64,000 nucleotides of DNA from positions 33,769-97,768 of the forward strand of contig FJOG01000058.1 of NCBI GenBank assembly GCA_900073065.1. The letters are read 5' to 3'. Positions 11,755 through 22,280 of the stretch are shown piece after piece. Below the pieces are notes generated by a model. It worked only from the letters and a program-made list of their open reading frames with translations. It was not told where the DNA came from and searched no databases. The number at the start of each line of letters is the position of its first letter. The first letter of the stretch is position 1. This DNA is from Phialocephala subalpina. Taxonomy: Eukaryota; Ascomycota; Leotiomycetes; Helotiales; Mollisiaceae. The position numbers and the translations under genes are program-made.

Positions 11755-12723
11755 TTATTTGTTGGGTCGGGTGAATAACCTCCCATTGACCTCGCTTCTT
11801 TCCACACGCTTCAATCCCTCCACAACATCTGTGAACGGTATCTCCTCCAATACCGGATCTATTTGCCCCTTCGAAATCAACTCCAAGACTTGGCTAAACT
11901 CTGGAATGCTAGCGCCCAGCGAGCCACGAATTTGAATCCTCCGAGTGACAATAGCCAGGATCGAGAGCTCCATGGTTGGTACACCCATACCAACAAGAAT
12001 GACACGACCTCCAGCTTTGACGGCCCTCACAGCTGCCGCCGTCGTAGTACCCACTCCTGCGAAATCGAGAATTGCATCAAACTTGACGTGCGGAACCTGA
12101 TCGAAGCTGGAGAAACAGGCTTTCGCGCCTTGCTTAAGAGCTCCATCAAACTTCCTCTCATCGATGTCAATTCCGTAGACTGTCCCACCCTGAAGAGCAG
12201 CAACACGAACACCATTCAGCCCCACTCCACCTAGTCCAATGACTGCCACCGTCTTACTTGAATCCACCTCTGCCTCATGAACAACAGCATGATATGCTGT
12301 GAGAATCGAATCTCCGGCCACTGCCGCTTGCTCGAAACTGACATTGTCCGGAATTGGAACAACATATCTCGTCGCAACCGTCATGTATTCCGCATAGCCA
12401 CCATCAAAGCCCATTCCGACAGCATTGTCCCAATCTGGCTCCTCTGTCGAATGACCTGGAAGACTGACAGCAACCCTGTCTCCGACAGCGAAACGTGTCA
12501 CTTCAGATCCGACCTTGTTGATGATTCCAGCTACTTCGTGACCGAGCGTGATGGGACGCTTTCGAACCCAGTCATCGACGTGACCACCGATTATGTGACA
12601 GTCTGTGTGGCATAGTCCTGCTGCTTCTACTCGGAGTAGGACTTCACCAGCTTGAGGTGTGGGGATTGGGACATCCCGGAGCTGGAGGCCAGTCGCTGCA
12701 TCTTCCCACTGGTATGCCTTCAT
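11755..12723 (-). CDS. Zinc-type alcohol dehydrogenase (MDR family) lacking the structural-zinc lobe
   Basis: Single-exon, 322 residues. The catalytic-zinc signature is visible (GLCHTDCHI, then GHEVAGI) as is the Rossmann motif GLGGVGLNGV with an acidic residue (GIDID) at the end of the second strand, which suggests NAD(H) use. Between VGDRVAVSLPG and GFDGGYAEY there is no four-cysteine loop, so the structural zinc site found in most alcohol dehydrogenases is absent. I recall a subgroup of microbial medium-chain dehydrogenases with this trait, so it is more likely a family feature than a deletion. Cytosolic oxidation of an alcohol or polyol is inferred; the substrate is unknown. It converges on the Zn2Cys6 gene with only a 67-bp gap. 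Confidence 0.88.
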   Translation of the reverse strand: MKAYQWEDAATGLQLRDVPIPTPQAGEVLLRVEAAGLCHTDCHIIGGHVDDWVRKRPITLGHEVAGIINKVGSEVTRFAVGDRVAVSLPGHSTEEPDWDNAVGMGFDGGYAEYMTVATRYVVPIPDNVSFEQAAVAGDSILTAYHAVVHEAEVDSSKTVAVIGLGGVGLNGVRVAALQGGTVYGIDIDERKFDGALKQGAKACFSSFDQVPHVKFDAILDFAGVGTTTAAAVRAVKAGGRVILVGMGVPTMELSILAIVTRRIQIRGSLGASIPEFSQVLELISKGQIDPVLEEIPFTDVVEGLKRVERSEVNGRLFTRPNK

Positions 12724-13373
12724 TCTTGCGTTTAGAAAGCGTTAAGAAGACAGAGAACTGTAAGATTCGTGAGGCAACGTTCTTGTCGGATGTATAGCCT
12801 TTTCCAAACTCTAATATTCAAAAATATCGGGATTCCCCCAGCACTACCCCACACTGCCCATGGACCAGGCGCAAATATTCTTAAACCGCTCAAAAGCAGT
12901 CAAGATTGATGATGTGTTTTTCGATGTTCAAGCAACAGATTAAAGAGATGAAATCGGAGTAAAAGATTCGTTCATTATGACGTGACTTGGATGTTTGAAA
13001 AATGTGAAGAGAACTGAAATATCTTGAGTTGGTGGTGACAGCCCCACATACTGTACTGTACCCCGCCCCCTGAATTTAGCGACCACAATTACGCGACCGT
13101 AGAGTCTAGGGGGCTTCGATAGGGGGAACATCGCTATGCGAAAATTTCAAACCACAACCATTCCTACCTACTTGCTATGCTGAAGGCTACCTCACGGTCC
13201 TCACGATTGCAGCTGCAGTGAATGAGAGAGAGGAATGTTTTGAAATGACCGAGCTTTTTGTTTGGGCTGAATAAATGGTGCTAAAAATTGCAAGTTCCGA
13301 AGACGACTAGCATGGTTTCTCCCGAGTGCTCCGCCGAACTAACGTCTCTGGTACGCATGCTTCTGACCTAACA
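12724..13373. other. Intergenic, no gene seen
   Basis: About 650 bp upstream of the alcohol dehydrogenase and downstream of the cupin pseudogene. There is a C/G-rich patch with short homopolymers but no frame with recognisable content, and no RNA gene. Confidence 0.5.
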
Positions 13374-14952
13374 TTACAAGTAGGCAGGAGGAATGGCATA
13401 CTTCCACGGGACACTCTTGGCGACCAACTCATCTACCAAACCATGAAGGTTCCCCAAAGTTGAATTTCACGGAACGATAGCAGGACCAACGAAAGCTTTC
13501 GTGAAAGTGACTTTACTCCAGTATTTGAAAGAGACTTCCGCTGCCACAACAGCAGTATTTCCAGCCCCAACACAGCAACCTCTCCTACCATCTCAACTTG
13601 CAACGCCCCTTGCAACACTCTTATAATTTAAGTTGTGCTATTGGAAACCCGCTCGATGATGGTAACATTCCGTTCTCTTCTCCACATGGCGGTGGTGGCT
13701 TTGCCCAAAGCACCATTCGACTCCGCAGGCGTCATATACACGGCAACAACTTACCCAAGCTCCCGATGCAAGTATTACAGTCCCCAATTCTCAGCTACAA
13801 AATACGGCACGGCCGCATTTGGCAGCGTATTATCCCTATCATGCAAAGGTATCTCTGGATCAGATGTTCCATTCACAACCTCAAAGTTGCTCTGATAATC
13901 CGTCGGGATGAAATCATAAAAAGTCCCCGTAGCAGCCTTTAATTTCTCCTGATCAATCTCCTCCGGCTGATCAGGAGGGAAAGCCGCCATCGAAGCTGGC
14001 ATATAAAGCGTCCCAATCACCTGAGAAAAACTGAATCCTCCCGGTGTAACGGGACCAATGACCTCTGTATCTGGCTCCAGAGGCTGGAGCGAATGATTTT
14101 GGTTCACCGGTACACTTGCAAAATCGAGTGGACCTACAGTGAGTGGCCATAAGTCTGCGCGGTTCGCGAAAAATCGCGAAAATCACACTAAAAATAGCTA
14201 AAATCGCGATTTCTAAATCAATGAATACTAGCGTTTTAATATATATAACCGTTATTCCTTTGGGCAAACGATAAATAACTACCTCTTATATTATATACTT
14301 AGATCTTAGTTTTCTAGAACGTTAATTATAATTATTATGTAACTTTTTAGATTTTACTTTTTGATTTTCTCGATTTTCTCGCTTATTTACATAGTAAATT
14401 CACAAATCTATAAATATGCTCGCTATTATCTTATTTTATAGCTTAAAAGAGGATAAAACGTAAAATTCCGAGTACGTGGAAGCATTCGCCGTGTAAATAC
14501 GAAGGAAGTCCCTAAATCTAAGGTAGATTTTGGCCCGAGAACCCCTCTAAATCTCGAAGTGCCATAGGGGCATTTAGGCGTAAAAGAGCCCAGCGTTTAG
14601 ACTTATGGCTACCCACTGTAAGCGACGAGTTTGGTTCTGGCCGAGAACATGAGTGCACCTCTGACGACGAAAAATGTCTCGCGGTATCGGATGTGGTAGT
14701 GTGGTGATCTTGCCAGAAGTTTGGCCGTGGAGGGTTACGAGGGAGATGGTGCCGGCTGCTGAGACGTTCGTGACTTGGAAGCGGAGGACGTAGTCACCGG
14801 CTTGGACGGCTGAGCCGTAGAGGTGTGATCACGTAGGGGCGGACGTAACTTGGTTCTTATTGTGTCCAGAGGTATGAGTCAGAGCCATGGCCTTTGCTGA
14901 GCTGAATGAATGAGAGCAACGCAGAGAAAATGTAACAAGGGGTCTTGAACAT
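13374..14952 (-). pseudogene. Quercetinase-like bicupin dioxygenase, dead
   Basis: The ATG at 14952 starts a signal peptide (MFKTPCYIFSALLSFIQLSKG). The quercetin 2,3-dioxygenase pattern is recognisable: PSYVRPYVI, GSAVQAGDYVLRFQVTN, then LDFASVPVNQNHSLQPLEPD, EVIGPVTPGGF, VPYFVAENWG and, at the end, FKYWSKVTFTKAF. The frame is broken by a TAA soon after the signal peptide, a shift near PYVI, a 482-bp MITE at 14137-14618, a stop after NVTIIERVSNSTT, a further shift in the C-terminal cupin and another stop before NSTLGNLHGL. The active enzyme would be a secreted copper or other metal-dependent flavonol-ring cleaver. The many lesions say it is a pseudogene. The end point (13374) is the first stop after the last recognisable stretch. 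Confidence 0.75.
14137..14618. mobile_element. TA-flanked MITE (Tc1/mariner-like) in the cupin pseudogene
   Basis: The element starts CAGTGAGTGGCCATAAGTCT and its reverse complement starts CAGTGGGTAGCCATAAGTCT: a 20-bp imperfect inverted repeat with two differences, both transitions. TA dinucleotides flank it (14135-14136 and 14619-14620), as for Tc1/mariner/pogo elements. It is 482 bp and very AT-rich inside with no open frame. Taking it out with one TA joins the cupin codons in frame (NQTRRL to GPLDFAS), showing insertion into coding sequence. Confidence 0.82.
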
Positions 14953-15653
14953 CTTCACTTTAAATAGCGCGATGAGAAATTTGAAGATGGATTGGTGGCC
15001 GAATGGGTGACCTGGAGGCTACATCTTACTTATATAATTTTGGACATCGAGTGACATGCGGATAAATCGGATAAGAAATGAATTTGAGAGATAGAGCTTC
15101 GAAGGATCTCATAATCGTGACGTACTCATGATGGTTATTCAAGCGACCGTTGAGACAATGCTAATCAATGTTAGACTTTGAGATCCTAAATGTCGACTTA
15201 AGACCTATGATTGTGTGGCGCATTGCTTTATTGAGCCAAACCGCATAAACTATCTTTGATCGCGATAGCTTACTGATTGAGAAGCTTGGCAAGGAGCTGC
15301 CACAAGCTTAAGCTTTCGAAGGCGTGAGGCTCATCCCTTCACATCAAACTCTCGGCACGGAGTAAGACCAATAAAGTGGCTGAGCTCGCACTCGCTTACT
15401 GAACTCTAAGATGCTTCCTAGCTGATTAAGCCTGACTAGCAACTGACCCTACTTTCCTATATGTCCAGAAGTTCGAGCTTGGAGCCCTGTTATCATCGCC
15501 TCAAGACCAGCGACCCCCTCTCAAGTCCATGCGAAGGAATACCGACGTAACTAGAAGTGACAAAGCTCTGTTGACGCATGCTCTCATCGCCGAATGAGAG
15601 GCTAACTCAGTCAGCCAATTCATCAATCACAAAAGCCTCGCTCGACATCCCCC
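14953..15653. other. Intergenic, no gene seen
   Basis: Seven hundred bases between the cupin pseudogene and the Dal5-type transporter. No open frame with a known motif, no repeat with clear ends, no tRNA. Confidence 0.5.
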
Positions 15654-17571
15654 TCACAACACCTCAGCACTCACTTCCTCTTCCGGTTCCGGCCCCAACT
15701 CCCTCAAACTTCTTTTCTTCTTCTCCCACCTATGCAACCAAGCCACTGTCCCAGTAATGCCAAACTGCGCCACAAACGCGCAAGTACTATACACGAATCC
15801 CTTCCTGAACTTCGGAGCTTGCTTCACAGGATAGGTCAATAGTGGAAGCCATGCATTGAATGCGTAACCGGAAGCGTTCATGACACCGAGAACGATAGCT
15901 CGCTCTTCTGCGTCGGCGCCGCACTACAAAAAGTTAGTATGTGGTTTCAAAGGATGCTGAGGAGTCGAAGAGTCGAGCTCTTTGGGAGCTCGACTCCCTA
16001 CGGTATAGTAAATTCAGGTCAGGATTTATACATACGATTTCGTTCGCCCATGACATGCTGAGAGGACCGTAGGGGACGGCGGCTCGACTGATAAAGTAGG
16101 CGAACCACTTTAAGCCGCTGGGAACGGCCCAGATTGCGAGGACGAGGGAGGAAAAGAAGCCAAAGAACTGGAAAGGTCAGTGTGGGGAATGAGAGGGATT
16201 TTGGGAAACGGACTGTGGAGATGGACATCACAGCTGGTCTGTTGCGGAGGAAGTCGCTCAACATTGCGAAACTGACTGTTGTGACGAGTTGGACCGCGCT
16301 TTGGCCTGTTGGGATGATGTTCTTCTTTATTAGCTTTAGCTCGCTTATTTTCTGGAGATTGACTTGCGATTTCAGTAACAGGCCACCCCGTGGACTTCAG
16401 CCACAGTGCTAAAGGTGAGACACTTGACGAAGGACCGGTGTTGATGAAGATGATGTACAACACGGTCAAGGCATACACGTGCCATCTCGTAAACACTCTC
16501 CTCAGAATCGACCATCCCAGCTTCCTTCTCGGAGATCGTCCAACATCATCCATCCTCTTCCTCGCCAATGCTGCATCATCGTTGGTCAGGTAGAATGCTC
16601 TAGTATTCTCGGGTAGGTCAGGGATCAAGAAGAAGCCCGCGAGACAAATGGGTGTACTGATTACTCCATCCATGATGAAGAGCCATTGCCAGCCAGCCTT
16701 TCCGAGATGACCGTTGAGCCCTTTGTATACAGCTGCTTGCAAGTACCCTGAGAACATTCCGGCGGCGGCGGATGAGGCGTGAAAAATGCAAGCTCTCTTA
16801 CCCAACTCAGAAGGCTTGCTGCGGGAAATCTCGGAGTTAGTATTACTTCTTCAAGGCGGGTTTCAAGAAGAACAGGGCTGAATGAGGAGGAGGAAGTATG
16901 TTTCGGGACGTGCATTATGTCTCACGGCTCCAGAAACAAGCTGAATGGGGAATAAATAACTCAGAGAACACCCACTACCATGACCCGATCAGGAAGTGCG
17001 CTGCTGGGTAGAAGATTGACTCAACCAATCCAACAAAGAAGCGAATTGCGATGACTTGATTTGAAGTCGTTGCGGCTGCGAGACAGAAAGTGAGGATCGT
17101 CCAGACCAGCTCACATGACGGGATCCATATTGAGGGACGGACTTTGGTCAGGATGAATTGTGAGGGAAGCTGGCCGACGACATATCCTGTGGTCCAGGCT
17201 ACATCGATGAGGTTCAGTTGGTTGGCATTCATCTTCAGCTGCTCTTTCATTCCGGAAACGTAGGCGTTGGAGATGTTGGTTTGGTCTAGGTTCTTGATGA
17301 AATAGCCTAGGGAGAGAATGGTGAGAAGTCCGAAGTCGAGCTTCTGAAGGAATTTGATCTCTTGATGAGGTCTTCCTGGATCGTAGTCCTGTCCATGGTA
17401 AGTGATGCTTCATCATAATGATGCTGAAGGTCAACGCACCCAGACATAGGACCACCAAGGAGCCTTCTTTTCGTTGAGCACATCAGAGCCGCTACCTTCA
17501 GACTCAAACTCAGTAGTTACTGCTCGTGCATTGCCGTCTATCCGTTTGTCGTCAGATTTATCGTCCGACAT
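15654..17571 (-). CDS. MFS anion:cation symporter of the Dal5/allantoate-permease type
   Basis: The start at 17571 (MSDDKSDDKRID) is preferred because the tail that follows is hydrophilic and leads directly into the first span. Recognisable segments are NLIDVAWTTGYVVGQLPSQ (span 2 and the conserved GQ), the RFFVGLVESIFYPAAHFLI stretch, then GWQWLFIMDGVIS and LPENTRAFYL, all typical of the fungal ACS family. Later exons read NIIPTGQSAVQLVTT and NASGYAFNAWLPLLTYP; the C-terminus is GPEPEEEVSAEVL. Yeast relatives Seo1 and Yil166c are thought to carry sulfonates or sulfur compounds. It is divergent from a TauD-type dioxygenase, which supports uptake of an organosulfonate. One intron (15924-16035) is an introner-like element. 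No lesion was seen in the exons. Confidence 0.83.
15924..16035 (-). mobile_element. Introner-like element, copy A (intron of Dal5-type transporter)
   Basis: A 112-nt intron in gene orientation starting GTATGTATAAATCCTGACCT and ending in a TTTTTGTAG acceptor after a branch-point-like CATACTAAC. Its centre has a perfect 11-bp inverted repeat (GAGTCGAGCTC, five-base loop, GAGCTCGACTC). It aligns without gaps to the 112-nt intron at 49076-49187 in an unrelated gene, with 91 of 112 matches by my count. It sits between codons for Ile and Cys. Confidence 0.9.
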
Positions 17572-18369
17572 GGCTACTAAACTGTAGGAGTGCCTCGGTC
17601 TCGAGCTCTGTGGCGTCCTCCTGGGAAACATGCGTGGGCCCGACATCCATTTTATTGAATGCAGAATCGCAGAGAAAGGGAGTATGGCGCCCAGCTTCAG
17701 CTCCGCCGTAAGGCCCGTAAAAGTGGATGATGTGAATTGCCAACTCGGATGTCAAATTGCGTGCTGAGGATGACCACAGGATGCCGGAGTTTTGAAGCTG
17801 CGATCACCCCGTCAAAGTTGTTCTTTGTAAGGAAGCAACGACCCAGAGTTCCAGAAATGCAACCATCCCGCCGCTGCATGCGTGTCGTGCTTAGGGAGGG
17901 ATGCCACGAGATCCGGATGAGATCCGCTCAGGCGAAGCCCTATTCGACGCAGACGGGCATTCCGGTAAGATAACAGATGCGATGGCCTTTCAACGACTCG
18001 GCCGCCAATCATTTAGGTGGGATATGGATTGCTAGGACGAGGTTGTGAGTAGTTGAAAGTGTCGTGAGGATAAGGTTGAAGCACGCAATCCGCAAACCCC
18101 ACACTTCGCGAACCACTCAGGGGCGTCGCATACCAGATCAACAACACAGCTACCCCTCGTCTACCCCTCATTTAAAAGACGCCATTGGTGATCGAAAGTG
18201 CGGAATGAAGATAATTAGAAATCAACAACGCGTCTCGTACGATTACTCCGTGTCAACGATAAGGTTTCCGAGTAAATAAGTGTTCAAGTGCTCCCAGCAA
18301 CCACTTGGCGATATCAATAGTAATTATCAAGTACATCCAGAAACAGAACATCAATCACCAATAATCAAC
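17572..18369. promoter_or_regulatory. Divergent intergenic region, Dal5-type transporter / TauD-type dioxygenase
   Basis: About 800 bp shared by two divergently transcribed genes that probably work together. No motif can be assigned with confidence by eye. A common regulator responding to sulfur limitation is an inference from the gene pair only. Confidence 0.4.
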
Positions 18370-19656
18370 ATGGCTCCATCAGCAACAGAACCTACTGTCC
18401 TCCCAATCGATTCTCGAATCAAAGACTTCGTCGTCCAAAAGAAAGACACGGTCCCCCTCCCCACCTCCGCACGTGCTCGTCTCGAGAAGTCCGGCATCGA
18501 TCTCAGCAACGGCTACCCAGAACGCCCCGCCAAGCCCCTCTACCTCCAAGATGCCATTGAGATCCGAAACGTGGATCGTGAGCACGTCGATGCTGGAGCA
18601 AGAGCCGACAAGTCCAAGAGTGCTCTGTTCTCTGCTGCAAAGGAGATCATTGATCTGACAAAGCATATTGGGACTGAGATTGTGGGCTTGCAGTTGAAGG
18701 ATCTGAATGATAAGCAGAGAGATGAGTTGGCGTTGTTGATTGCGGAGAGGAGTGTGGTGTTTTTCAGGGATCAGGATTTGACTCCTCAAGACCAGAAGAA
18801 GCTCGGGGAGCACTTTGGCGAGGTTGAGATTCATGTAAGTGTTGAATTCGCTTTGCATAGCCTTGCTGATCAATTGTAGCCTCAAGTTCCGCATGTGCCT
18901 GGTGTGCCTGGTGTGACTATCATCTGGCCTGCACTGATGGCTACGGAGAGGAAGGCATCTTTCAGACAGCCAGGAGGTGCTTCAAGATGGCACACGTATG
19001 TTCTAACCTAAACGCGTTGAATTTTGACTGACATTGGTAGTGATCTTGTCCATGAGAAGCACCCCGCAGGTATCACTCACCTCCACAATGACACCGTTCC
19101 ATCAATCGGTGGTGACACCCTCTGGGCCAGTGGCTACGCAGCATATTCAAAGCTTTCTCCAGAATTTCGCAAGATCATCGACGGTAGACAAGCCATCTAC
19201 GTTTCCGCACACACCTACCTCGACCGCAACGACCCAAATGCTGGACCAAAGCACATCGAGCGCATCCACCCTATTGTTCGAGTCCATCCCGCAACTGGTT
19301 GGAAGTCACTGTGGGTCAATCGAGCTATGACAAAGTCGATTGTGGGCTTGGATAAGGCCGAGAGTGATGTCATTTTGAATTATTTGTACGATGTGTATGA
19401 GAACAATGTCGATATTCAGGTGAGGTTTAAGTGGACGCCTAAGACGAGTGCTTTGTGGTAAGTACATACCAAGTTCATCGCGGGATGAGAAATTGACGAG
19501 GACAGGGATAACCGCATTACGATTCACAATGCTTCTTGGGATTACGAGGGATCCGAGCCGAGACATGGGACGAGAGTTACGTCTTTGGCCGAGAAGCCAT
19601 ACTTCGTTGCTGATGCACCATCAAGAAGACAGGCGTTGGGCTTGCAAGATGATTAG
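18370..19656 (+). CDS. TauD/TfdA-family Fe(II)/2-oxoglutarate dioxygenase (sulfonate type)
   Basis: Exon 1 (18370 to about 18834) runs from MAPSATEPTV through HIGTEIVGLQLKDLND and RSVVFFRDQDLTPQDQKKLG, the usual TauD N-terminal half. After an intron, PGVTIIWPA and SRWHT meet DLVHEK across the next splice site, giving the iron-binding H-x-D (WHTD). Exon 3 has GGDTLWASGYAAYSKLSPEF; the last exon has TIHNASWDYEG (distal His) and RHGTRVTSLAEKPY (2-oxoglutarate-binding Arg). All catalytic positions are present and the length is normal (about 380 residues). The yeast homologue JLP1 releases sulfite from sulfonates and sulfate esters. With the divergent Dal5-type transporter it probably lets the cell use an organosulfonate as sulfur source. 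Confidence 0.88.
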
Positions 19657-20043
19657 ATCACGAGTCCATGTAACCCGCATATCTTTGGGAAGGAGCGACC
19701 ATCAATGCATAAGTTCCTTCTGAGAAGATATTAACTTTATGCTGCAGGCGCTACCATCGCCAAGCCTGGCCGAAGTGATAAGTGCAACTGGACAAATTCA
19801 TTTTGGAAGGAACGAGCTCGCTTTTGCCACGAGACATTCAACTGGTTCAGGAAAGATCACATCAATCATACGTTCACCTTTACCTTCAAACTTCCACGAA
19901 AAAGAGCTTCTCTACCCCACATAACCCACCGAGTGCTTCAAAACCTGCCCGGGCGTCTCATCATACCCCGTCAGTACCATCCATTCCTTCACACTCTTCA
20001 CCCTTGTTGGTAAAATCTCATCCAGCAACCCATAATCCCTCTT

Positions 20044-20976
20044 TTACAAATTATCCTTCCAACTATTCCAAAAATTCTCCCTAATCGTAAACAACGTCGG
20101 ATCATTTAAATTGCCACCCTCATTCGTGACCTTCGCCTCTGGATTCGGGAAGATGGGAAAGCTGAAATACTGATCTAGTGAGACGTCCATATAGATGGCT
20201 TTCTTGCCAGTTATGGAAGAGAAAGGGGAAGCGAGATCGGCCCATGAGATGTCTTCTGTTGCGACGTTAAGGTATAGGCCGTTCGAGAGAGGGGGTGTCG
20301 AACATCCAGCGGACGTGGAGGGCGTAGTCTTGTAGGTATATTAGAAAACATTTGCTGGCTCCGAGGGGGATGGCGAACACTAGTGTGTCGGGTTCGGAAG
20401 GGCGGGGGAAGGGTTGCATGAGTTCGTTTAGACCTTCGATGTAGAGACAGGATGTCAAGATACTCCATTTCATAGGGGATGTTGGTTGAGCGGAGATGTA
20501 GTCTGAAACTTTGCCTTTGCCGTCGAGATATCCAGTTCGGTACTTTGGGTCGAAGTTCCCGAGCTTGGAGGCATAGATGAGACCTGCGTAGAGGAAGTGC
20601 TTGACTTTAAACTCGGCTGCGAGCTCATAGACGCGGATTTCCCAGTAGATTTCTGCTTTCTCGCCGAGGGCGAAGCCGTTGGTGTTGGTGAAGGCATAGG
20701 TGCAGCCGCTGAATGCTTGGCGAAGAGTAGGTTCGTGGTAGCTGTCGCCTTCGAAAAGCTCAACACCCGGGAGGGAGGAAAGGGCTTTGGCGGACTCAGA
20801 GGTGGAGGATCGAGTAAGGACTCGACAGGAATACTTGCCGTCCGCAACAAGTGCTTGCTCGAAAAGTGAGTCTGTTGAAATGTTTTGGGGAGGAGGATAA
20901 TTGAGGTACCCTTGACGACTGAATTTCCTTGTGCACCTGTGCCACCAATAATTAGCACGAGGTTCTGAGAAGACAT
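20044..20976 (-). pseudogene. NmrA-like NAD(P)-binding protein, one frameshift
   Basis: MSSQNLVLIIGGTGAQGNSV shows the NmrA Rossmann signature GGTGxQG. An intron follows, and then the frame gives VRVLT-like text, LPGVELFEGDSYHEPTLRQA, CTYAFTNTNGFALGEKAEIY and KVKHFLYAGLIYASKLG, all family-typical. PFPRPSEPDTLVFAIPLG is present, but after the segment WMFDTPS the frame is lost and NGLYLNVATEDISWADLAS continues one base out, to the stop at 20044. The shift lies at or next to a run of five G (plus strand 20291-20295). This may be a true pseudogene or a homopolymer error; everything else looks sound. NmrA-like proteins sense NAD(P) or act as atypical reductases. Confidence 0.7.
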
Positions 20977-22280
20977 AACGAGATATTGCTGATAAACCTT
21001 CGCCAGGAAAAGAAGACTAAATTTGTTAATGAGAAGTCGTGTTCGAGCAGGAGGTAGAACAGGATCTAGACATTTATACCCTCATCTTTACCTCGTAGAT
21101 TTGAATGAAAACTGTCTACGTATCGTAAACTTGCCTTTCTAGCCTTAAATTGAAATCTTGGCCAATACGCACGGAGAAAGCTCAAAATGTGGAGGTGGAG
21201 TAAGTCCCGCGGATCGCTCATGGACCAAATTAGTCATAGTGCTGGGAATTTAAGGCCTTCGTGACGGAGAACACCCTCACTCAGCTTGGAAAGGAAATTG
21301 CGTTGATTACTATTCCTTGATGGTGCAAATATGCATGCGTCTGACTGTCCTTCTCTACCTGAATACAGCGCGAAACCTGCAGCGCCAGCCACGACTTTAA
21401 ACGTGGCGTTTAACCTCGTTATTCTGCTCGTCGTCAATACTAACATTCGCTGGCTCTCTCATATCGTGGGCGACCTTATTGTCGAAGCCCTTATAAGATC
21501 CTTATTCTATTCTAGGTACTCTTAGTATTGATCAAAGTGATGCAAGCAGCAAAACGTCGTCAAAAATTCTATTCCCGGCCAGCCTGTTCATGACCGATTG
21601 GAGACTTACCTTGTAATCGAAAAGCACGACTTCAACATCTTTCCAGATAATGAACCTAACCCGGTTAAATGCTTCCAATTTATTTATTATTCAACCAGGT
21701 GACAGATAGCCACGTGATATACATCCTCGTAGGAAATGTTTACGTAGAAAGGCAAGGTGAAGTATTTTACTATTTCAGTCAGACTTTCTTTTTCTTTCAG
21801 CCAAAAAAAAAAAAAGTTAAGGAAATTTATTAATCTGGCAGCCTGCGGATGCTCTGTTCATGCTCCCCTCTAAACTTCAGCTCTTGGCAAGCTAAGCTTG
21901 GCGAGACATGGGTAGCGCGTTTGACGCGTTTGGTTTTCGCATCTCAACTCTCTTTCTCGAATTGCCATTCATTGCAAAGCAGAGCACGATGTGTTTTTTG
22001 TCATTGGCACAGCGATTTGCCCCCAAAAATGCCATGCCCAGACTTCGGTGAACGACGCGACTGATGAAGCTTTAGATGAGAAGTTGGGAGGCTATCACAA
22101 ACGTTTCAGGCCCACGTCGGCGTCAACGCGAGTCAGGCGAAAAGTGTACACAAGAGATGATCTGTATACATTTTCCCATTCGACTGCACCGGAATCGAGC
22201 CGATCGCACGATGTCTTGGCCAAGACGTTGATGTTGTTGACTTCCGTTTTCACCGACGATGCCGGTGAAGGCTGTGGATC
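20977..22280. other. Intergenic, no gene seen
   Basis: About 1.3 kb. It contains an A13-type tract near 21803-21815 and scattered short frames on both strands without recognisable content. A forward frame at 21991-22314 has low support. Confidence 0.5.
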
